A stretch of 64,000 nucleotides of DNA from Fistulifera solaris. Taxonomy: Eukaryota > Bacillariophyta > Bacillariophyceae > Naviculales > Stauroneidaceae. This document shows positions 40,110 to 48,662 of this stretch, in pieces (the stretch's first letter is position 1; each line of letters begins with the position of its first letter). The position numbers and the translations under genes are program-made. The stretch is taken from NCBI GenBank assembly GCA_030295235.1, contig AP026147.1:682001-746000 (forward strand), written 5' to 3'. The notes under the pieces were generated by a model. The model was given only the letters and a program-made list of their open reading frames with translations, made no database searches and was not told the origin of the DNA.

Positions 40110-40890
40110 ACTTTTGTCATGAAGAATTCAAAAGCGAAGTATTCTGGAATTTGCACGTTCTTGCGTTATCATCCAAAATATGCTTTCCACGATATCTGAA
40201 AGGTGCACTGTTTTTCGTTACGATTTGAAACACCCTGCCCAGAAGTTCTGGAGCGTCAACAGCATCTTTGTAAGATCGAAAAATATGGTCCAGAATTTCT
40301 GGACCAAGACAGATTTTCTGTATGATTGACCTAATTTTTCCAGAATTTCTGGAATTTGCACGTTCTTGCGTTATCATCCAAAACATGGTTTTATAGTTTC
40401 TGGAAGGCGCACTGTCTTTCGTTACGATTCGAGACACCATGCCCAGAAGTTCTGAAGCGTGAACAGCATTTTTGTAAGATCGAAAAAGTGGTCCAGAAAT
40501 TCTGGACTAGGACAGATTTTCTGTATGATTGACTTAACATTTCCAGAATTTCTGGAATTTCCACGTTGTTTCGATATCATCCAAAATATGCTTTCCACGA
40601 TATCTGGAAGGTGCACTGTTTTTCGCTACGATTTGAAACACCCTGCCCAGAAGTACTGGAGCGTGAACAGCATCTTAGAAAGATTGAAAAAGTGGTCCAG
40701 AATTTCTGGCCACCACAGATTTTCTGTATGATTGACCTAATTTTTCCAGAATATTTTTCGTACTACGTAGTCTATAATCATTCACGCACCTTGGTTTCCA
40801 TAATTTCTGGAAGGCGCACTGTTTTTCGTTACATCGAAACACCCTGCCCAGAAGTTTTGGAGCGTCAACAGCATTTTAGAAAGATCGAAT
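40110..40890. repeat. dyad satellite, locus 4 (~203-bp units)
   Basis: Nearly four units. The GGTCCAGAA..TTCTGG dyad recurs near 40289, 40491 and 40694 (spacing 202-203). Each unit also has a TTCCAGAATTTCTGGAATTT dyad, CGTTATCATCCAAAA, a CACGATATCTGGAAGG block, TGCCCAGAAGTTCTGGAGCG and GACAGATTTTCTGTATGATTG. The order is the reverse complement of loci 3 and 5, so the array is inverted relative to them. It lies next to fragment D of the other family. Confidence 0.85.
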
Positions 40891-40899
40891 ATAAAACGT

Positions 40900-41515
40900 T
40901 CTTTCCTATTATTGCCTTTCTTATTCATCCTCTGATGGATGCACGGCAAGAGACATCTGGGAGTTTCGTTTTCAAGGATTGCTGCGATTGACGACGCACA
41001 AAGTGAAGGATCATTATTGATGGCATTAAACTGATACCGATGTAATAAAACGTGATTGATGATGGCTCTTAATCTTGCTGCAACTTCGTGAAGGTAACCA
41101 ATTTCTATAAGGTAGACCATCAAGCCTGCCATCAGTCTTGCGAACAACGAACATTTCATTTGCATTCTCATAGCCAGAGAGGAAATCGATTTCCGTTCTA
41201 TCCGAAACTATGAGTATTTATTACTTCACGACAAATGCTTCTTCGTGAACACGGTGCAGGAAAGCATTTCAAAGAAAAAAAGGGTTTCTGAGCGACAAAC
41301 TTGTTTCCTCTTGATGAAATCAAAGATTGGCATAATCCGATTGATCATCCAGGACCGAGAAACATAGGACCGGACTGCCTTCAACGCGATCTTTCCATTT
41401 TTTAGCGCATAACATACAGTCGGGCATTGTGAAAAGCTTAATGGAGTCACACAAATCCTCTGAGAAAAGCTTCATGATCAACATGACTCGAATGCAGTCT
41501 AATATGGATGGTCCA
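40900..41515 (-). pseudogene. possible coding remnant, unknown
   Basis: Two minus-strand stretches look protein-like: 'FARLMAGLMVYLIEIGYLHE' with 'VAARLRAIINHVLLHRYQF' (about 41010-41160) and 'ILDCIRVMLIMKLFSEDLCD' (about 41430-41510) with 'SPVLCFSVLDDQSDYANL' (about 41320-41375). They are in different frames, with no recognisable domain and no clear start. This may be a decayed gene or chance. There is nothing else in the interval. Confidence 0.2.
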
Positions 41516-41516
41516 G

Positions 41517-42396
41517 CGAGCTGAACTTCAAGAAAAAAAAGCAACGGGCGGAAGAGCTACTTCGTCAACGAGTTGCTAAAGCGTTCAATCAACTAGACAT
41601 GAACCAGTATTCTGATGAGCAACCGGGCCATCGGATGGAACCTGATGTAGGAATTTTCGACGGGCAACTGGAGCTGGACGCGCTCAAGGAAGAGCTAAAG
41701 TTATTGAAAAAGGAAGTAATTGCACTTCGGGCAGAGAACCGGATACTGAGGTGTCAAATAACGAACTTAACTTTGACAGCAGGGACGAGTATCGAGCCGC
41801 CAGCATTGGATTCTTCAAAGGCATCAAACGATCATAAAGCAAAGAGTCGTCGTTTTCTTGGTTTCAGCGTCAACTCATTGTTTATCTTCTCAAAATGGCA
41901 AGGAAAAACTCAATCTGCCTGCAAGTCGCGAATACAGAAAAGGAGTTGGTGGTCGTTATCGCGTTATCCAAATACTACATTGAATCCGACATTGCCCGCT
42001 TTTGTCTCAATAGATCGTCAAACAAACAATCAGAACATTCTTTCGTCGCAAGTGGAATGGGATAAAATTCTAAAAATTTATCACGAGTTACTTGAACGTG
42101 ATGCATCAAGCAGACAGAACGTGGCGGAACTCAATCAACATAATGTCATTTTGCAAAGAAACAATGACGAATTGCTCCAATCTCTGGGTCGCTATTGCGA
42201 GCAACAACGTTCAAGTAGTACGGAACCAGCAGTACCCTTAAACGTTACAGTAAATCGGGCCTCTTGCTTTTGTGGTGTCAGCGGTGATGAAGAAACATGG
42301 AATGACCTACAACAAAATGGCGACGATCTCTCAGAGTTAAGTGCCTTCCCTGTCACGGCTTTAGCATTCACTCCTATTCAACGTATTGACTTGTAG
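41517..42396 (+). CDS. coiled-coil protein, possibly a detached myosin-tail paralogue
   Basis: The certain part starts at the ATG 41599 (265 residues), but the same frame is open upstream and reads like coiled coil (KKKKQRAEELLRQRVAKAFN), so the gene may start or be spliced further up. Segments in order: coiled coil 'LDALKEELKLLKKEVIALRA', a Ser/Lys-rich linker with 'RRFLGFSVNSLFIFSKWQ', and a second coiled coil 'WDKILKIYHELLERDASSRQ' to 'QRNNDELLQSLGRYCEQQ'. The myosin tail at 38.65-39.3 kb has the same plan: coil, Ser-rich linker with a basic R-R-S/F patch, coil beginning YIDLKQDYQRQLERN. Common origin by duplication is an inference from layout and position, 2.2 kb downstream on the same strand. 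No motor domain is present. Confidence 0.5.
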
Positions 42397-42596
42397 ATGG
42401 AGGGGACGTGACGTCGTGACTGCAAAAGAAATGATATTATTTCAGAACGCGAATCTTTAGCGGTCAAAGCAACATAAATAAGGAAGTTATGTTGATATTT
42501 TCCCTTATGCTTACTGTTCATTATTTACTAACGTATTGACTTTACTGAAAGTTACCATCCTCTTCTACCGTCTCTCCACTGGTGGCTACCTCTCAT

Positions 42597-44243
42597 TTAA
42601 ATTAGAACTCTTCTCGGCGAAGGAATTTCAATAGCTATAAAGCGTTGTTCCTCCGATTCTTGTTCGACTTCATCTCGGCTCTCGGTGCATACATCGTCTT
42701 CTGCTCGCGAAGTGAACGGTGTCGACATAGCCTTGCGTTTCAACGGATTCGCCGACACGGTCGGTTCCGTGCTTGTCGCACCCGCCGGCAAATTGACGCG
42801 GAACAAAGCAATTGCCGCCTGCAAATGCTTGTTTTCCGCTTCCAAACGCTCAATTTCTATGTCTTTCTTTTGCAAAGAATTGCTCAAACGTCGATTCTTC
42901 TCCTTCTCGTTGGACACATCGGAATCTCTCTTCAGCAAGAATGAGCTCAGACGTTGATTCGCTTCTTTGGCTTGCGTCAGCTGTTCTCGACACTGCTTTA
43001 ATTCGCGCTGCATGTACTGGTTGTGACTTTGCAATTCCATAACCGGTTGCTCTCTGACAAGACTTTCCATTTTCTTGTGCACACCTTGCTGCTCATCCGT
43101 TTGGTTGTTCTGGGTCTCCCACAAAGTACGAGGAGACACGAGCAAGTTGGTCGTTTCGGCAAAGGAGCGTCGCGGAGTTGCAGATAAAGGTGTCGGAAGA
43201 GCACTGTCGGTGTCCATCGTCTTTCTCTTTTTATGAGCTGGCGATAGAAACTGCGTCTGCTGCTCCGGAGATAGTAAGGTATCACTGCTACGACGACTGA
43301 AAGGAACATCGAGCTGAGGATAGTTCTTTTTCCAATATGCCAAAAACGACGACAAGCTGCAAACGGGCTGTTGTACCATATCATCGATCGGTTCCGCTTT
43401 CATACTTCCTTCGAAAGTCTTCACCAATTCCCAACCGCGTTCATGACAAAACAGCTCATACAACCCTTTCTTGGTGGTCGTTGATCGAAGAACAAAAGAG
43501 GGTTCAGTGTCTTCACTGTCGTCCTCACTGTTACTGGATGTCGAATGCATTTCCGCTTGCGTTAACTGATGCTCAAAGAATGTTTCTAAAGCAGCAGCAA
43601 TGCTTTCGTCCAAGGCATTCCCCGAGTTCGATCGTCTCGCACCATGTTGTGGCATGATCTTGTCATCGACATGCTTGCAGTCATCCGCACACTTGAGACA
43701 ATGGGCCCACACATGACGGGAGAAGCCGAGAAGCGTCAACAAGGCACTGGAACATATCATAACCTCTTCCTCTCCGGGCAAAGCGAATTTGCAGTGTTCC
43801 CTATCGGCATTGTCTGTGTTACTGAGAATCGTACTACTACCGTTGCCGAGTCGCTTGGACTGTTGAATGCGTTGGGTGAGAAGAACCGTCTGGTCTTTGC
43901 GTGTCGTCTGATAGAGAAAGTCCACTAGATACTCGGCCACACGCTCTCGGATATCATCGTTCGTCAGATTGGTTGCCAAACACGAACACTGCAACAAGAT
44001 ACTACCTCCACGCAATACATTTTTGCATTTCGGTTGGTCTTTGGCGACGAACTGCAAATACTCATCAATATGTGTGCGCAAATCTTCACGAGTCCACGTT
44101 TTGCGATGCAGATTCCACAACTTTTTCGGGTGTTTCATCGTCTGTGTTGACGGCGAAGGAGATGAACTGAGACTGACTCCTCGTTGAGTTGAAGTAGGCA
44201 ACTTTTTGTTGTAGAGGCCTTGTGTCGCTTCCGCGTTGCTCAT
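42597..44243 (-). CDS. unknown protein with C-terminal coiled coil
   Basis: About 548 residues in one exon. The open frame runs 100 codons further upstream, but the ATG at 44243 (MSNAEATQG) is the better start because upstream residues look like UTR. The N-terminal region is Ser-rich; 'KKLWNLHRKTWTREDLRTHI' and 'KNVLRGGSILLQCSC' begin a folded part with 'LPGEEEVMICSSALLTLLGF' and 'MPQHGARRSNSGNALDESIA'. That order (a Cys-containing helix pair, then HG..R.SN, then a helix) recalls the region before the catalytic core in some eukaryotic DDE-type transposase-like proteins, but no DDE core follows. Next come an NLS-like KKRKTMD, and a long coiled coil (about residues 420-500). A nuclear role is likely; function unknown. 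Confidence 0.6.
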   Translation of the reverse strand: MSNAEATQGLYNKKLPTSTQRGVSLSSSPSPSTQTMKHPKKLWNLHRKTWTREDLRTHIDEYLQFVAKDQPKCKNVLRGGSILLQCSCLATNLTNDDIRERVAEYLVDFLYQTTRKDQTVLLTQRIQQSKRLGNGSSTILSNTDNADREHCKFALPGEEEVMICSSALLTLLGFSRHVWAHCLKCADDCKHVDDKIMPQHGARRSNSGNALDESIAAALETFFEHQLTQAEMHSTSSNSEDDSEDTEPSFVLRSTTTKKGLYELFCHERGWELVKTFEGSMKAEPIDDMVQQPVCSLSSFLAYWKKNYPQLDVPFSRRSSDTLLSPEQQTQFLSPAHKKRKTMDTDSALPTPLSATPRRSFAETTNLLVSPRTLWETQNNQTDEQQGVHKKMESLVREQPVMELQSHNQYMQRELKQCREQLTQAKEANQRLSSFLLKRDSDVSNEKEKNRRLSNSLQKKDIEIERLEAENKHLQAAIALFRVNLPAGATSTEPTVSANPLKRKAMSTPFTSRAEDDVCTESRDEVEQESEEQRFIAIEIPSPRRVLI

Positions 44244-44792
44244 CACAAAGTTGCTAAACAATAAACTAACGGTAGAGCGGTCGACCTGCTCTTGTTTATC
44301 TATTCGAATAATCTGTTTGCTTTCGATTAGCAAGCAAACAGCTACAAGAGCAACAACAAGTGAGCTTTCTACGAAATAGAAAGGCGAGCAACGCTTTATT
44401 TGTGGCGATGGCTCAACATCGCCTTTTTCAAAAAGGAGCGATCTCCAACGTTTTTGTTTGGCGATAACTAGAAAGCCACTATAGTATCCAAGTGTTGAGC
44501 TATTATGTCCGGTATCCTTATCGTGAGTACCGGTTCGCCGCATAAGTTAACTCTAAGCATCATACTGAATGTCCGGATCCAAAGAAGTACTCCGGAGTTT
44601 ATCATTGGACAACAACTCGAACTCTAAAGGAATGAGAGCGCGGGAGACCTTTTTGCGTTTGCGTTATTGCGACGAGAGCGATGCTGATGATGTTGTTCAT
44701 CACTCATCACTCATCACTACTAAGCGTCATTCTTCATTGTTGATTGTATTGAACCCCCAAAACGACGCTTTTCAACATAAAAGACTTGACAA
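44244..44792. promoter_or_regulatory. spacer between divergent genes
   Basis: 549 bp between the starts of the unknown coiled-coil protein (minus strand) and the MIT protein (plus strand); presumably contains both promoters. No specific element recognised. CATCACTCATCA-type words repeat near 44700-44720. Confidence 0.35.
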
Positions 44793-45854
44793 ATGGAAGA
44801 AGCGTTTGCTTGCATTGAGCGAGGCAATCAAGCTCTCGACACGACGAACTACTGGCAGGCTTCGCATTGTTATTGTCGAGCCTTTCAACACTTGCATTCC
44901 TTGAGTGTATCGTCGTCGGTAACGCCCGATATAGCGGATCTGTGTCAATCGCAAAGCTTAGAATACAAACAAAAAGCACGGGAGTGTTTTGTGCAAGCTT
45001 TACAGCAGCAACAGGAGGAGCAGGCGGAGCATATTCCTAGTAACGACGACAAAGTCAATCGAGAACGCCTGGAACTGTTTGCGCACCTCTACGCTGACAC
45101 AAAGCTACTCGACCAGAATACACCTGCATCGAACACAACAACACTGGACGACCTGTCGTTACGACTGCAGGCGTTACATGCATTTGAGATACCGAATCAA
45201 TCCAAATCGAAAATAGAAGAACTCAATGCTGGTTTGCGTCGATTGGGACTACAACCGGTGACTTCACTCGAGGATACGAGAAAGCAATATGCGAGCAACG
45301 AATGGTTACATGTTGAGCCGAATCGAACACCCGATGAACAACTGGATGTGCTATTACGACAAGTACAAGAGCAAGTACATATAGTTGGCACGACAGATCA
45401 GGCGGGTAATGTGGCGTTTGACAACAAGGGTGATGACGATACGATGGACGAAGAAAGTCAAGTGAATCAACTTTTACAGCAAGCAAATGATGGACAAGCG
45501 CTAAGAGGTGATGTGACTGGTTGTAATGATGATGTGACCTCATCTTTAGCTATAAATGTTGATTCGGATGAATCTTATGACGAAGATTTGACTCGACAGT
45601 CACTGACATCCCTTCCATTATCTGCGCAGACGGCAGAAAAAGTCATGAAGGATACACTCGAGGCTGAGCTCCTGTTAACACAAGTCCTTGCATTGTTGGA
45701 GAAAGACGAGGAAGATGAGCTCGAGAGATCAAATAGTACGAATGATGATTCTCATGCGGATGCGACAGTTGTACAGAAGTTACTTCGACAGACACGCTCT
45801 CTATTGCGTCGCGCTGAACAAAATGCGAAACGCAATGATGACAAGAACAATTAA
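44793..45854 (+). CDS. MIT-domain protein
   Basis: 353 residues, one exon. The first ~70 residues form a three-helix pattern typical of MIT domains ('EEAFACIERGNQALDTTNYW', 'ASHCYCRAFQHLHSL', 'QSLEYKQKARECFVQALQQQ'), which bind ESCRT-III tails and place proteins at sites of endosomal sorting or cell abscission. 'LSLRLQALHAFEIPNQ' and 'KIEELNAGLRRLGLQPV' recur in spirit in eukaryotic proteins of the ANCHR/ZFYVE19 type, but no FYVE finger is present. The C-terminal half is acidic with helices 'MKDTLEAELLLTQVLALLEK' and 'VVQKLLRQTRSLLRRAEQNA'. No break is seen. The exact orthologue is uncertain. Confidence 0.65.
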   Translation: MEEAFACIERGNQALDTTNYWQASHCYCRAFQHLHSLSVSSSVTPDIADLCQSQSLEYKQKARECFVQALQQQQEEQAEHIPSNDDKVNRERLELFAHLYADTKLLDQNTPASNTTTLDDLSLRLQALHAFEIPNQSKSKIEELNAGLRRLGLQPVTSLEDTRKQYASNEWLHVEPNRTPDEQLDVLLRQVQEQVHIVGTTDQAGNVAFDNKGDDDTMDEESQVNQLLQQANDGQALRGDVTGCNDDVTSSLAINVDSDESYDEDLTRQSLTSLPLSAQTAEKVMKDTLEAELLLTQVLALLEKDEEDELERSNSTNDDSHADATVVQKLLRQTRSLLRRAEQNAKRNDDKNN

Positions 45855-46069
45855 ATAAAGCTAAGACAAATACGGGGTGCGGCATGTTCGCTTGCGATTA
45901 AAGGTTGAGGAGTGGTTCACGCGAGGAAGTTTATCACAACGCCAAAGGAGGGCACTGTTCCTGTGACCTCAAAACAACCCGCGACAGGAAATTGTAATCA
46001 AGACTCGTCATATAGAAAGACAGATGCGAATCATAGATTTCGAAAGTGATTATTTATTTGACAGGTCAA

Positions 46070-47025
46070 AAACGAAACGCAGCTCAAATTCCTGGACCAG
46101 TCACACAGAATTCCAGTTGGGCACAGAATCATTTACTCCGCATTCCAGAATTTCTGGAATAGGCATGAAATTGCCGTTCTACACAAAAACAATACGGAGT
46201 AATTCTAAAATTTCTAATACGTGATATTAATCTCTGTCGGATCCAAAACACCGATTTCAGACTGATTTCAGATTATCTGGAACGTGCAAGACATGGCTGT
46301 GTGACTTGAAACGACAAGTCCAGAATTTCTGGACCAGTCACACAGAAGTTCTGTCTGACACAGAACCACTTAGTCCGGATTCCAGAATTTCTGGAATGTC
46401 CACGAAATGGACGTTATACTCAAAACCAATAATTCTAGAATTTGTAATACGTTAACCTAATCTCGGACGGACGCAAAGCATCGATTTCAGATTATCTGGA
46501 ACGTGCAAGACATGGCTGTGTGACTTGAAACGACAAGTCTAGAATTTCTGGACCAGTCACACAGAATTTCTGTCTGACACAGAACCAATTACTCCGGATT
46601 CCAGAATTTCTGGAATGTGCACGGAATGGCCGTTATACTTGTACTCAAAACCAATAACTCTTGAATTTGTAATACGTTAACCTAGGTCTATTCTCTGTGG
46701 GATCCAAAGCATCGATTTCAGATTATCTGGAACGTGCAAGACATGGTTGTGTGACTGGAAACGACAAGTCCAATTTCTGGACCAGACACACAGAATTGAT
46801 TGACAAAATCTCTGCGTCACCCAAACTAGGTCTAACGATTCCAGAATTTTTGGAATGTGATCAAAATCTTTTGTGCGACGCAAAACATCGATTCCAAAAT
46901 TTCTGGATCTTCCAGACTTTCTGAATTTCTGGAACTTTTCGTAAAGACCGATATCCGAATTTTGGAAGGCACGCAAAATTTCTATGTGACGCGAAGCACC
47001 GATTTCCTCCAGATTTTTATTTAGA
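46070..47025. repeat. dyad satellite, locus 5 (~230-bp units)
   Basis: About four units. TGGAACGTGCAAGACATGG recurs near 46276, 46497 and 46729. Each unit has a TCCAGAATTTCTGGACCAGT dyad, CACACAGAATTTCTG, a CCGGATTCCAGAATTTCTGG dyad, CAAAACCAATAA.TCT, TTTGTAATACGTTAACCTA and GATTTCAGATTATCTGGAAC. Units are shorter and more eroded after 46800. Orientation matches locus 3. Confidence 0.88.
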
Positions 47026-47214
47026 GGAATCTAGAGTGTGTGGTCTGGGAGCTTGACGGAAATTACTCACTCCGAGCGGTTCCGATTATCTACGGTTTCG
47101 ATGTCGTATCGATTCCTAAATATCTATGAACGAAACTTGGTTTCAACGATAAATATTATCTTTAGCAACCGAAACGGTATGTTCGCTCATAACGCAAAAC
47201 AAGTAATGTGTTTT

Positions 47215-47375
47215 TTGCCAGAGAGAAAAATTCTCTCTGAAGTGAGAAAATTTCTCTCTTTAGAGAGATTTTCTCTCGATTTCTCTCTTAGAGAGAAATT
47301 TTCTCCCTTAAAAGAGATATTTCTCCCTATTTCTCTCTTTAGAGAAAGTTCTCTCTGTAGAGAGATATTTTTTCT
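47215..47375. repeat. TTCTCTCT/AGAGAGAA palindrome cluster 1
   Basis: About 160 bp of interlocked short palindromes such as TTCTCTCTTTAGAGAGA and TTCTCTCTTAGAGAGAA, separated by TTTTCTCCC spacers. The same series recurs at 48078-48240. Confidence 0.85.
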
Positions 47376-48077
47376 ATGCTTTCGTTCACTTCTTTGTGTA
47401 ATTAAGGTTAAAAATCGACGATGAAGAGACCTCAACACACAACGAACAACCGTTATCGCACAAAACAACCAACGCAAAAACAAAAAGACGGTGCAGCGAG
47501 ACAAGCATTTCTAATTACTAAAATGTAATTTGTCCCCGATAGCTAGTCATCAATTGACCTCGTCAACAGGAACAATGGGGCTTAGCTTTGGAAAGACGAA
47601 TGGCGCGTGTGCAGGCCGAGTGCCATTTTTGGCTCGGCGTCGTGCTGTTTGGTGCGTTCCATTTTCAATTTCCCTTTTGTTTTTACTGTGAAAACATATT
47701 TGATCCGCGGCTCATTGGACACAGTTTGTCTTTTCCATGCTGACTGAAGAGTCTGGCAAATTTCCGCGGTCTGGGGCTGCTTCGTTTTCCCGGGCTTGTT
47801 GAGTTTCCAGCACGCCACGGCCGCATCTCAGATCATTCAGAGATTTCCCTCTTAATCCTTTGGTCTCTCATTCTTGCCATTAATCAAAAGCGTTAGATAA
47901 TAGGTTTTGAGTTGATATGAATTACTCTTTTGAAAAGAAACCTCTTTCGATACTTGTCAAGCAGAAAAGTAATGCACCGACGCGAACGACGCCCGACGCC
48001 CACATTGTACAGTACAAGTACATAAAATTCGTTCAACAGAGGAAAACTCTAAACAGAAATCGTCTTACTCCATAATG
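47376..48077. other. spacer between the two palindrome clusters
   Basis: No gene supported. A 79-codon minus-strand frame (47582-47818) is open but has no recognisable domain. Confidence 0.35.
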
Positions 48078-48240
48078 AAAATTTCTCTCTGAAGTGAGAA
48101 AATTTTTCTCTTAGAGAGAGATTTTCTCTCGATTTCTCCCTTAGAGAGAAATTTTCTCCCTTAAAGAGAAATTTTCTCCCTATTTCTCTCTACAGAGAGA
48201 ATTTCTCTCTATAGAGAGAAAATTTCTCTCTATAATGACA
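48078..48240. repeat. TTCTCTCT/AGAGAGAA palindrome cluster 2
   Basis: Second direct copy of the 47215-47375 cluster, with the same opening (TCTCTCTGAAGTGAGAAAAT) and the same order of blocks, 863 bp downstream. It ends with extra TTCTCTCTATAGAGAGAA palindromes (perfect dyads). Confidence 0.85.
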
Positions 48241-48436
48241 AAAAATTACTTAGAGACAAACGGCATTTAAGCTCATAGCATAAAACGTGTATCGGAATTT
48301 GTCGCGAAATGTTGTACAATTGAGTAGAGTACAAATGTTTCCGTTGAAATAATTACTATATAAGCGTAAACTGTATAGTATGTTACGGAGAGACTTCCGA
48401 CAAGCACCCTGTGGTGTCTTAACGTGCCATGATAAA

Positions 48437-48530
48437 CTACCGGTACCGGTAGGGGGCGTGTGGTGCCTTCACTTACCCAGAAAATCTGACTGATTGGTGC
48501 TTGTCACCTACCCCGAAAAATCTGGGTAAG
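48437..48530. promoter_or_regulatory. palindrome and inverted repeat upstream of CysRS
   Basis: A perfect 16-bp palindrome CTACCGGTACCGGTAG lies at 48437-48452. It is followed by CTTACCCAGA (48472-48481) and its inverted match TCTGGGTAAG (48521-48530), enclosing a 39-nt loop. Position 130-220 bp upstream of the CysRS start suggests an operator or promoter element; function unknown. Confidence 0.45.
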
Positions 48531-48662
48531 TTGTTTTTCGGGCATTCATCGCTGTCGTCAGTCGGCCGTTACTGGTACAATAAAACGAGTGAAAGGAATA
48601 AACGACAATGAACAAGACCTTTTCCGAAGAGACAGCTTTAGATTACGTTCTTTCATGTTCGC

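Noticed and set aside
19616-47025. CRISPR array (short palindromic repeats with variable spacing)
   Set aside because: The repeats differ in sequence within each unit and the whole 200-230 bp unit repeats. There are no unique equal-length spacers and no cas genes, and the genome is eukaryotic.
47582-47818. 79-codon minus-strand frame as a gene
   Set aside because: The first codon is not ATG, there is no recognisable motif, and it is surrounded by repeats.
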